From assembly GCF_040869045.1 (NCBI RefSeq), contig NC_090321.1:182499596-182563595 (forward strand): a DNA stretch of 64,000 bases, read 5' to 3'. Each line of letters starts with the position of its first letter. The stretch's first letter is position 1. A program made the position numbers and the translations under genes. This stretch comes from Eurosta solidaginis (taxonomy: Eukaryota; Arthropoda; Insecta; Diptera; Tephritidae). Below the pieces are notes generated by a model that searched no databases, had not been told where the DNA came from, and saw nothing but the letters and a program-made list of their open reading frames with translations. This document shows positions 21,641-33,900 of this stretch, piece by piece.

Positions 21641-22274
21641 CGACTCTTTAAAACTTGTTTTATATCTAAGCTGCTTTTCTTCGAGTTATGGCTCCCGCAA
21701 CATAGAAAATTGCTTAGTCATAAAAGGGGCGGTGCCACGCCCATTTTTTTAAATTTGAAGTTTTTGCAATTTATTGTTATAAATCCACTTCGGAAATGAA
21801 ATACCATTGATATAGAGTATGAAAAACTAGGATTAATAAATTGTGAAACTCGGGCGATTTGTTAAATGATTTCCTGATTAATTTCCCATTGCATTATCTC
21901 CAAAATATGTATAACAATAAATATAGATATCAAACACGAGAAAAGAGAATTATAATAAGAAGTTAAAAAAAACTTTGAAAACAAATGAGCAGCAACCTCA
22001 CATTTTTTCTGAATCAATACTAGGAATTAAATAAGCCTGTACCAGAAATAGTAAAAATTGTCCTGATATCAGCAAATGGGAGTGAAGTTACATATTTTTT
22101 TCTTTTTGTATTGGAGATGAATGAACCAAACTCTTTGAATTTCGTACGTGTCCATTGCCGACAATTTCATTGTAGCTCTACAAATTTTTCTGAAATAATT
22201 ATAATGACATTTATTTGTTGTACTAAATAGTTTTTGAAGCACTTTCATTTTGAAATTGGAGATTTTGATATAAC

Positions 22275-24020
22275 AAATTAGCAGAGGCAGAAAGGCGTGA
22301 GTGCGAGGAGCTTGAGCTTCTAGCCATTAGGAATAACGTCCGAAGATTTTACCAAAAAATTCGGGGTCAGACGGAAGGTTTTAAGACCGGGGCAAACTCC
22401 TGTAAGAACGAAAACGGCGACCTTGTAACTGATGTCCAGAGAGTACTTAGATTATGGGGGAAATACTTCTCTGCTCTCCTAAATGGAGACACCCATTCAC
22501 CGCGCAGGGATGATGAACCCAATCCCGCAATCGATGATGATGGAATAAATGTCCCCCACCGGATTATAACGAAGTCAGAATAGCAATAACCAGATTGAAA
22601 AACAAAAAGGCCGCGGGCGCTGATGGATTGCCTGCGGAGCTATTCAAATACGGCGTCGAGGAGGCGCATGCATCAGCTTCTTCGTAAAATATGGGCGGAC
22701 GAGTGCATGCATGGCGATTGGAATCTAAGTGTTCTTTGCCCAGTCCAAAAAAGGGGGATTTTGTAAACTGCACCAACTATCGCGGAATCAGCCTTCTTAA
22801 TATTGCATATAAGGTCTGGTCAAGTGTATTGTGCGAAAGATTGAAGCCCACCGTAAGTCGGCTGATTGGACCTTACTAGTGCGGTTTCAGACCTAGTAAA
22901 TCTACCATCGACAAGATTTTCACAATGCGCCAAATCTTGGAGAAAACCCGCGAAAAAAGAATCGACGCACATCACCTCTTCGTCGATTTTAAAGCCGCCT
23001 TCGAAAGCAGGAGAAGGAGCTGCCTATATGCCGCTATGTCTGAATTTGGTTTCCCCGCAAATCTTATACGGCTGTGCAAAATGACGTTGACAACACCGTC
23101 AGCTCAGTCAGAATTAGGAAGGACCTTTCCGAGCCGTTCGAAACTAAACGAGGTTTCAGACAGGGTGACCCCCTATCGTGCGATTTCTTTAATTTGATGC
23201 TGGAGAAAATTATACTAGCTGCAGAATTTAACCGCTCGGGAACACTATCCTATAAAAGCTTGCAATTACTGGCATATGCTGATGACATTGATATCATCGG
23301 TTTAAACATCCGCTCCGTTTGTTCTGCTTACTCCAAACTGGAAAAAGAAGCAGTAAAGATGGGTTTGGTGGTGAATGAGGACGAAACGAAGTACCTGCTG
23401 TCATGGAGCAAAGAATAAGCGCATATGCGCCTCGGCAACCGCGCTATTGTTGGCAGCCATAATTTCGAAATAGTAAAAGACTTTATTTGGGAAAACCAGT
23501 GAAGAATCAATCTTGTCAATAAATGCTACTTTGGGCTAGGTAGGCAATTGGAAAGTAAAGTCCTCTCTACGCAAATGATAATCATACTCTAGAAGTCACC
23601 TATCGTTGCCGTCCTGCTATATGGTGTAGAAGCATTGACCATGACAACATCAGATGAAGCGGCTCTGGGACTGTTCGAGAGAAAAGTTCTTCGAAAGATT
23701 TATGGACCTCTACGCGTTGGCGATGGCGAGTACAGAAGAAGATTTAACGATGAGCTGTACGAGCTATACGCAGACATCAACATAGTCCAGCGAATTAAAA
23801 CCCAGCGACTGCGCTCGCTAGGCCATGTTATGCGAATGAAAGATGGCGCTCCGGCCAAGAGAGTGTTTCAGTCGGAACCCGCCTATGGAAGCAGAGGTAG
23901 ATGGCGGCCCCACTCCGCTGGAAGGACCAGGTGGAAAACGATTTAAACTCCCTTGGTGTGACCAATTGGCGCGCCTTGTTGGACCTCCATAACCGTTTAA
24001 ACGCCAATTAAGTAAGTAAG
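22275..24020 (+). pseudogene. 5'-truncated RTE-like non-LTR retrotransposon
   Basis: Most of a reverse transcriptase can be read across shifting frames: KNKKAAGADGLPAELFKYG near 22,600; NCTNYRGISLLNIAYKVW near 22,770; FVDFKAAFES near 22,980; RGFRQGDPLSCDFFNL at about 23,150-23,200; and the catalytic LLAYADDIDI at about 23,265-23,300. The C-terminus ends with RLRSLGHVMRMKDGAPAKRVF (split here as RLRSLGHVMRM and KDGAPAKRVF) near 23,810-23,870. There is no RNase H. The 3' end is the short repeat aattaagtaagtaag at 24,006-24,020. Stop codons (for example at 23,416) and frame changes show it is dead. The clade call is by motif order and the short 3' repeat. Confidence 0.78.
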
Positions 24021-24969
24021 ATTAGCACACCTGAATACCATACGCGACGCTAATACTTTCTATGGCCTCAGTAATTGACGTTAATGGAATTTATTTCCAG
24101 ATATACCTCATTTCGCTTGGAAAAGCTACAACTTCATGCACGTCCTTTAGATTTTACCGCATGCATATTCAGCTGTGTAAATAAAATACATAGCTGACAA
24201 ACGGGGTAAAATTCTTCAACGTCTGAAACACCCCAAAGGTTAATTTAAATACGTACAAACAACTCAGACTTAAACGCTGTTGGTACAAAAGTGGCTACCA
24301 ACTGTTCCGCTGCGCGTCTGATCAGCACCAGTTCGGCGGTAGTCATTTATCCTTCAGTGTGAAACTGTCGCTTTGCGCTATGGTGTTCACTTAGTAGGTT
24401 GAGTGGGACAGCAGCGACGTATATTGCGTTAGACTGGTCAACTTACAAATGAATTTGATAATTCAACATACTTGTGCAAATCGAGAAATTTATGACCGCT
24501 TTCAACTGTTGTGGATATATTCACATAATTTGCAAACAACGTGATATCAAGCATGGCGTTACAGAAAGCTTTTATACCAGTTCAACCATCGCAGGAGCGC
24601 GGGTTCAAATTCCATTCCCGGTAGAAAATGTTTTGAAGAGATTTACGGGGTATAATCGAAACAGCTGTCGCCTTGTCCGTCCTTATGTGAAGTTTTTTAA
24701 ATTTTACTCAAATTATTAAGCAAATTACAAATTAAAGATTGTTTCAAATATATATTTTCATAAATTTAATAACCGCCTCACTAATACAAATATAAATTTT
24801 ACAAAATCTCTTTCGTTTATTACAAAATCTTCTTACTTAAATAACAATCTCGTGCATATTAAATTTCATCATATTTACCGTGGAATAATAAATAAAGTAG
24901 ATATTTATTACACATACATTTATAGATAAACATACAAATAAGATGTATGTCAATTGCCAATGTCTAAAA
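24021..24969. other. Intergenic DNA and 3' flank of gene 2
   Basis: I see no exon here. The 3' untranslated region of gene 2 should occupy the last 70-150 bases before 24,970 (minus strand). The rest is AT-rich and unassigned. Confidence 0.45.
24904..24909 (-). terminator. Polyadenylation signal of gene 2
   Basis: AATAAA on the minus strand lies about 60 bases downstream of the gene 2 stop codon at 24,970-24,972. More such hexamers lie slightly further on in this AT-rich flank, so the used site is uncertain. Confidence 0.5.
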
Positions 24970-27900
24970 CTAAAATAATCGAGTCTCATAGTAGGCTGGC
25001 CAAGCTATCGCATCAACATATTTGGGAAAACTTTTCAAGAACTTCGTAAAATCTTCGGTATGTGTGCTCTCATTATGAGTCCAATGACCAGCTATGCCAA
25101 TTTCAAATATCGGCGAACTCCAATCCTCAGATGGATTCTGAAAGATATACAATGGTATATTAATAAATTTTATTTATTATAGGTTTTATACAAAAGTTTA
25201 GAAAATGCCACATTAATATTGATCATATGATGTGAATTAAGAAATCATGTATATATGTATACACTTCATATCAACATAATTATCAGTTTAAAGCAGGCAT
25301 GCTTAACGAACGAAACGATATCATTTCGTTACGATAATCAACGCTAATAAACGAAACGAAGTCACTTCGTTTCGTTTATTAACGTTAAGATCGTCAAATT
25401 AACGTTAATTTGTCGTTCTTAACGTTAATAAACGAAACGAAATGACTTCGTTTCGTTTATTAACGTTGATTATCGTAACGAAATGATATCGTTTCGTTCG
25501 TTAAGCATGCCTGGTTTAAAGGTTATATCTGCTCAGTGTATTTTGTTTTTCTTATAGAGTAAAAATTAAAGGTACATAGGAAAATATTCTGACAGGCAGG
25601 CCTATCATCGAAAATTTCGTTTCATACTATGACTTGTGTGATTATGTTATGACTTCAAATGATTTGATAGCATGTGAAGTGATCATATGATAATTAATTT
25701 TATGTGATCATATGATGAATTATATTATGTGATCATAAAATTCATAGCATCATGCGGCTAAAAACATCAGGTTTATATATGGAATTTGAAATCTGCGTAA
25801 GTCACATTAAAATTCTGTGGAATAACAAAATTAACGGATCATGTTTATTTCGTATTTTAATTTCTTCCTTTAACTTTGGAAGCTTTTGCAAAGCATATGT
25901 CCGGAGGTAACTTGTATTCACGATTATTTTTATTTTTTTATTTTGTTGTTTTTCCTACAGGGTGGATAATTGACACTGATTATGGCGTAACGCCAAAACC
26001 GGTTTGTCTCCAAACTAAATTTGACACAAGATAACGGAATATGGTTCCAATATACATCAATTATATTTACGGATTGGCGGCCACCGTGGTATGATGGTAG
26101 CGTGCTCCGCCTACCACACCGTATGCCCTGGGTTCACAGCCGGGGCAAATCAACATCAAACTTTTAGAAATAAGGTTTTTCATTTAGAAGAAAATTTTTC
26201 TAAGCGGGGTCGCCCCTCGGCAGTGTCTGGCAAGCGCTCCGAGTGTATTTCTGCCATGAAAAGCTCTCAGTGAAAACTCATCTGCATTGCAGATGCCGTG
26301 CGGAGTCGGCATAAAACATGTAGGTCCCGCCGGCCAATTTGTAGGGAAAATCAAGAGGAGCACGACGCAAATTGGAAGAGAGGCTCGGTCTTAGATCTCT
26401 TCGGAGATTATCGCGCCTTACATGTATATATATTAACGGATTTTTTTTTCTAGATAGAGGCATCCAAAATTACGATTATTTCTTGTTGAGAAGTACTGTG
26501 GATCAGAATGAAATGGAATATTTTCATTTGCGATAAGTTTTCAGCCCAAGCTTCTTCCTATCGAGGGCGCCGATCATACGAAGAATTAATTTCACTAAAC
26601 TAAAGGTCAAAATAGCGTGCACCTCTTTGTAAGTATGTATATAACCTAGATATCAAATTTTATTTGTATAGGTAAAACAGACTTAGAATTATAAATACTA
26701 AAAAAACACAGTTCCCAGCGGGAATAACAATCTAGAAAGTAATTATCAATTCATTCGGAAAGTATTCCGAAAAAATTCCAAAAGTATCCCGAAATTGTCC
26801 CAAAGCTACCTAAAATACATTTCCGAAATAGTTCAAAAATGATTCCGAAAACAAATCCAAAAACTGTTCCGAAAAATCTCGAAACATTCTAGAACACATT
26901 CTCGAATAGTCCCGAATTAATTCTTGAATGAACCCAAAAATACTCCGAAAATTCCAAAGTAAAATGCAAACAATCCCGCAACAATCCGGATATGGTGTCA
27001 AAATGGTCAAATAATGGTAACGCGAAATTCTCGAAATGATCCCGAAAACAATACCGAAGAGATCTGAACAGACATAGTCCTAAAGTGATTCAAAGTTGAC
27101 CAGGAAATAGAACAAAATCATTTCGAAAACAATGCCGATATGATTTGGAGGTAGTCTTCATGGGTGTGAAATTATCAAAAAAAAAAAAAAAGAATCCTTA
27201 GTTTATGCCGTAGATTCTTTATTGTGAAAAGTATGCAAATCACAAATACCCTAAGAACCACTTTACGTCAAAACTATTTTCAATTCAACAATAAAATATA
27301 TAGACAAACAAACGGTCTTGAAATGGCAAGCCCCACATCAGAAATTCTTATGGAAGTGTTCATGCAAAATCTGGAAGAAAAGTACATACAGGAGCTGAAG
27401 TCCAAATTAGGCGTGTCATTTTATGCTAGATACGTGGATGACATAATATGCGTTTTAACTATTAATAACGAAGAGCTTGTACTGGAGTACCTCAACAAGC
27501 AGCACGGAAATATAAAATTTACAATGGAAACCGAAAAAGACGGAGGAATCAACTATCTAGACCTCACGGTAAATATTGATAAAGAAGCCAAAAGATTTAA
27601 CTATGACATATACAGAAAGTCAACGGCCACCGACACAATGATACACAATAACTCAAATCACTCCCAATAGCACAAAAATGCAGCATTAATGCATTTGGTA
27701 CATAGACTTGAAAGAGCACCTCTTACACAAGAGTCATATAAGAGAGAGCTTGAGGTCATATATAATATCGCTGCAAACAACGGATATAAAAAAGCACTAG
27801 TAGATAAGCTCAGAAGTACATATGGAGAACCAAAAAAAATAATAAAAAGTAAAGTAATAGCTGGACGACTATGACATATACTGGAAAAGCAACATATAAA

Positions 27901-30900
27901 TTGGCAAACCTCTTTAAAAAATACAACATTAACACAGCATTCAAAACATCGAACAATCTAGGGCGAAAACTAAGAACTAACATTAACTCAGTGGATCCGT
28001 TTAGCAACCACGGCGTATACAAGCTTACCTGCGGATGCCAGCATAGTTACATAGGACAAACAGGACGGCATATTAGAGTTTACAACAAAAAAATACGGAA
28101 TCCAAACATTATACCCGAGTCTAACATCGCGAATCACATGGTCGAGAATGAATGTTCCCCAGCATACATCAATAAAACAGTTAGGGTTCGTCACATACAA
28201 CAAAAGGGCCGACATCTCAACGTACTTCAAAAAAATGGAAATCTACAAACAGAAAACATTCGACGGTAGAATGATAAACGAACAGATAAACACAATTTCT
28301 GACACAATATTCGATCCTTTAAAACTTGTTTACAGGAAACAACGTAATCACACAGGTACAACAGACAAACACACAACAACAAATAAACACAAAACAATTA
28401 ACACACCAAAACAAAAAACCGACAAAGAAGGTCAAACGACTAAAATCACAGATTTTTACCTACCCCAGTCAGCCACACAAAGCGATTAGTAAACCACCTT
28501 CGGTTCTGAATGAACACACAGCACATACACATAACTAAATATACACAAGCATCAATTTGACAATACCTGCTCATATACCTACGAACTATAAATACAGGAC
28601 AAACGACAACAAGAGATCAGAACGAAAACCGACACTGATGATGGCACAACGCCGAAACCGGTTTGTCTCAAAACCAAATTTGACAAGGGATGACGGAAAA
28701 TCGTTCCTATATACATAATTTTTCCACCCTGCCGGAAAATCAACCAAACAAGATAAGTCAAAAACAAAAACCATTGTAAAGTCCTGTAATGTGATGTCAT
28801 TATCATAAAATATCATGTCATCTTTAGAAATGTCAGATGATATATATCTTGTCAACATATGACGGCAATTAAAAATATCATGTGACTTTTAAAAATGTCA
28901 TATGCTATATTGGATGAACATGTGATGTGAAAAATAGTATACTTACATCGAATTCTAGTTTAAATTTCAATGGACTGCTGTCTTTGCCATATGAAAAATA
29001 AATAAAATATGGCTTTTCCCATTCTAAACGCAATGGTGAATAATGGAAAGACCAAGAGTAGATTTTACGATCCCCTAGTGGATTAATGAAGATGCCCATA
29101 TGATCTGGACCAGATAACTCTAGCTCATAGCGTATAGATTTTTTACTCAATTGATTTTTAGAAAGAAGTTTCAAGTGGGGCACTTTATCAAATTTTGGAT
29201 CTGGACCTGGAATCCACATTGCTGAAGAACTGAAAAATAGGAACAGATGTTAAATGATTTGTTGTTGATACAACATTAATTTATACTGACCGCGCCTTAT
29301 GCCAACGATGATTGTAAAGCGGCAGACCACACATCATCTCCTCATCACAGTCTTTGTTAAGATTTTGTGCTAAAGACATATTCAGTAGGTCATCTGAATG
29401 AGACAATTTGGGCATTTATTCTTTAGCTTGTAATATTCAGGGGAGCTACTCACTTTTAACGGAATAAGTACGACGATCTTGTGGTAATATGAAATAACCC
29501 GTTTCAACGCGTCGTACTGCATTCAATGCATCGTGAAAGACGCGACGAGTGTGCTAAAGGGGGAATAAAAGGATGTCGTTAATTCGGCTTAAAGAACATT
29601 AAAAAACACTTCAATATACTTACCAAAACTGAAAATCGCTGCACATTAGTTTCGGGTCTATATGGAAAACCAATAGGAGTTGCTGCAAATATCATACAGA
29701 TTACAGTGATTGCGAACAATGAACATATTATTGGCTTCGATTTGTGGAACAAATTCAAAACGGGAATCTGTGTTTTGAAGAGAATGAAATTTGTAGTCGA
29801 AACCTTTTCAAAATAGAATCACTTACCATAAAACCACCAACGAGAATACCCATGCCCACCGTAAATGCGCACATGATGTAGTCTGGATTTACACTGGAAC
29901 CAAAGCGTCCGGTCATCGGAATGAATGCAACAAAGGAACCATGCCCAAGATATGAATAGAAAAGGAATGGAGGAATACTGCAGATGATGTGTGGTACGAG
30001 CCATGCCAATGCTGTGATAAAAGATATTAATTAAAGTATGACAGAAGCGATAAGGTATATCTATATACTGGTGAAAGGATGGAGAGAAGTTAAAAAAAAT
30101 TTATAATTTGTTTTCTCAGCTAACAGATGGAATTTATTGCTAAGAAAAAAATGTATGCATCTACAAGGAAATTCAATCAATTTGAAAATCATCTAGAAAC
30201 AGTGAAATGAACCGTTTATATCAATTAGAGATCTATATAATAAGGCCATAGCTAGGAAATCGGCTAAGAGATCGGCCTCAAAATCATTCCCGAATTCATT
30301 TGGAAAACATAAATCATTCCAATACTGTATCAAAAAAAATTTGTTCTCATCGCAAACTAGTCCTGGTTCCAAAAGGAATGTCGACACTATGAGGAACTCA
30401 TACACATATAGAGAGAATATTGACTGTTATAAGACAGCATAGTTCCAGCGCCTAAAATAACAATAGGTAGCCTAAAAAATATTGGAATAAAAAGTGATAC
30501 AATTTGGAATTTTGTGGAAGTTCCGAGCCTCTATAGAGTTTTATTTTTCTATGCTGGATAAACGACCAGAGCAATTTCGAAACACTGAGCAGTGAAGAGA
30601 GAAGTTACTCGATGATGTTTCATCATCATCCATGCAGATGTAGCAGTAAGAGTTTTTCAGTACATTCAGACGTACCGCATGGACGCGCATTGAACAAAAA
30701 CATGTTAGTTTAGCATTGAACAATCCAATAATTTCATCGACCTGCTTGCCCACCACTTCCGATCAGAAAGCTCCTGCTGCCAATGACCATCTGTCCGGTT
30801 CAATTGTGTCGTTCAGATAGTGCTATGCCCCGGAAGTCATATGAATCTAGCTTCAAAATAATCCTAGATAATAGCAAGGAGGTGCCGCTCGCACGTGTTA

Positions 30901-33900
30901 TTCTTGAATGCACCACGTTCTTCCTTGAAACCTTAATTGTTGCTGGCAATTCGAGTAGATGTTAAATCCTTTATTTGTTATAGCGGGAAACCTCAATTTT
31001 GGACTTAAAGAAAACTGTCTTCAGTTCCATCTCTCCGAAACTTTGGCATCATTATCACTTTCCTCCTAATCCTAATCCTCATCGTTTTTCTCATTTTTTC
31101 TAATTCCACTCAAGCTAAGAAACACAAAATCCAAATTTTTTATTTCGCTCCATCCTAATATATACCTACATTTGTTATGCAATTTGGTAGTCAAATTGAT
31201 GATCAGGCCCGATGTGTAAAACAAAACTGCAATCATTATCATAAAAGCGGAGCGTATCCCAATAACACAAGCAATCAATGTGAGGAAAGCCAAAAAAAGG
31301 CAATGGCAGTGTAGAAGAATTTGTATGCTATAACCGAGCGGGAAGCGATCCTGTTGAAAATATGATTGCATTAGATTATATACCTACTTGCAAACACAAA
31401 GACGCCTCACCTTTCTCTGCGCATTGAAATACGCCGCTGGTACAATTGCCAATCCAAAGAATAGCGAACAAAAGTATAAACCCAATATAAGCCAAGAATT
31501 CGTGAACCATGACATGGGCATATGCATGAAATCCATTAGCATGCCTATGAAAAAGCAAAGCGTTGCTCCCGCGAGCACCGCCAGTATTTGAATACCAAAG
31601 AGACGGAGTGCGCGATTAGCGACTGTAGACATTTTTTGGCCAGTATTTTGTGCCATCTGCTTGAAAGAGTAAGTGCAGCACATGATAGCAACAAGTGAGA
31701 CGAAAACATTTAAAATTATGCCTTCTGTTTCAGTATAAAAGATGAGCCAACGGCCGAGGACGTCATAGAAGATGGTGTGACCTTCAGAGTAGCGCTTTGT
31801 GAAAAAGAAAAAATTTATGTAATTAATATTAAGGTAAGGGTTTTCAGTGCAAGTCTAACCTAAAGTTTAATTTGACTGGAATTCAGGTGCGCCATGTTTG
31901 ATGCTTAGAATAGCTCTTTCGAAACGATTTTAGGATGTACTAAAACTTCAGCTCGGTTTAACCGTATCACTTTGGCAGCTAAGTAAAAATTGGAATATTA
32001 ATTTTAGTTTTAGCGGCCAAAGTGGCAGGGCTTAACTTCAATATGCACTGGAAAACCGAACCAAATAATACAAAATGTGTGTTTTGAAAAAAAAAAAAAA
32101 AAACAATCAGTTCGATGACTGAAATAAAAAAATTTTTATAAAAATTTGTTTTCGAGCTCTAGGCCATGTATATGTAAATTAAAACACCAAAAATGCTTGT
32201 TTTACATATAAATTTTATATCTGTCAAATTTATTTTTATGAATTAATTTCCACTCGAAACACAGCAAACCAACTATAGTAAACACAGCAAAAAATTTTAT
32301 TCGAAGAGTGCTGACCATCAGTGATGAAATATACCATAATAAAAATATAGAGATTATTGTAAAAATGCTTAAAAACAACGACTTTCCGATATATCTCATA
32401 AAAGGTTATATCCGCGATTATTTTGAAAAATCAAGTACCAACCGAATAAATAATAATAAAAATAAAATATATAAAACGTCCGTATATGTCCCTGGACTGT
32501 CCAGCAGGCTAAAATACTCCAATATGTATGACCACGAAAAATTCCAAATGGCCTTCACTTACAACAATACCGTACAACAAATTTTTAGCAACACAAAGGA
32601 CAAAATCGAAAAATACGAGAAATCTGACGTAATATACCAAATTTCCTGTAACGGCGACGGGTCCCACGTATGCAATAAAGTATATGTCGGGACTACAAAA
32701 TCAAAATTAAAGACAAGGATTTCCGCGCATAAATCTAACATCAAAAATCGGGACCACGCTAATGATAATAAAACAGCTTTGACACAACATTGCAGAGTAA
32801 CCGGACACTCTCCAGATTTACACAACGTAGCAGTAATTCAACAAGAGAGGCATTACAACAAAAGATACACATTAGAAATGCTTCATATTATCAATACACC
32901 AAGAGATCAAAGAATAAATTTTAAGGCAGATGTAGAAGGCTGCGCGGCAGCCTATCGTCGGTTGATTACAACAACTACAATTCCTCGTGAGAAGAGTGTC
33001 GTTCCAAATATGCTGTCCCAACGCTAATGTGCTGAGCGCCACTTACTACTTATTATTTAACGTATTGTTGTTTATGTAAAAATTTGTTTATTATTACGGT
33101 TCTTTGGATGTTTACTTTTTTGTTTATCGTTTTCCCTTGTACTTGTTTATTTCAAGATTTGTTAAATTAGTCGATCAGGTGCACTCAAGATTGTAAGTTA
33201 AAAATTATGGAATGTTGTTATGTTTATGTGTTAATATTTTTTGTTTTTACATGCCTTTCAATCCTGAGGATGATTTCAGTTTGAAATCGAAATATCGATT
33301 AAAATAAATTCATAAAAATAAATTTGACAGATATAAAATTTATATGTAAAACAAGCATTTTTGGTGTTTTAATTTACATATACATGGCCTAGAGCTCGAA
33401 AACAAATTTTTATAAAAATTTACAAAATAAAGGCCGAAATAGAATAAAAGTAATTATGAAATAAAAAAATATTTACGTACCGATGGATCTTCTAACTCAG
33501 GCGCATTAGCGATTTCTCGCACCAGCGCTAGTACGTTATCACCTGTATTTTGGAATGTACCGCGTGGTATAATCTCTGGTACATCGAAACGCGTATGGTA
33601 AACGTACCCATTGTACTGATGAGCCATATCGAGTCCTGTATATAGAAAGATTTTGGGTTAGGAAATGAAAAAAAAAAAGAATACCAATCAACAGTTAGGC
33701 AAGGTGCACAAGATGCGTAGCGACATAGACGCGCGGTAGACGCTGTATACGAAATCTGTACGCTACGCTTTGATGTCGAACACATGACATGACACAGCGT
33801 TAGCTGCGTAAAATTGAAAAAGTAGGAAAGCAATGTTGGTCGCTAGGCGTATTTGCGCTTTGGAAAAAGGAACCCTCCAAAAAATGCGACTAGTCCAGGA

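Larger units (their letters stand above)
21268..21840 (+). repeat. Related dispersed repeat (different interior)
   Basis: It begins aacaagtaaaggtgtctaag and gttcgggtgtaaccgaac, the same outer end as the element at 49,526-52,116. The interior differs from that family (atactcagcgtgagcttcaa), although the phrase gccacgcccat recurs near 21,735. A PLE terminal fragment sits inside it at 21,491-21,640. It may be a second subfamily sharing one terminus. Confidence 0.55.
32131..33420 (+). mobile_element. Penelope-like element bounded by a perfect 114-bp inverted repeat
   Basis: Bases 32,131-32,244 and 33,307-33,420 are exact reverse complements over 114 bp. Between them lies a 5'-truncated PLE coding segment with the GIY-YIG endonuclease and, downstream of it, a hammerhead-like motif. 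Inverted terminal copies are known for Penelope-like elements. Perfect identity implies a recent insertion. It sits in the gene 2 intron between exons 33635-33481 and 31794-31411, opposite to transcription. Confidence 0.85.
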
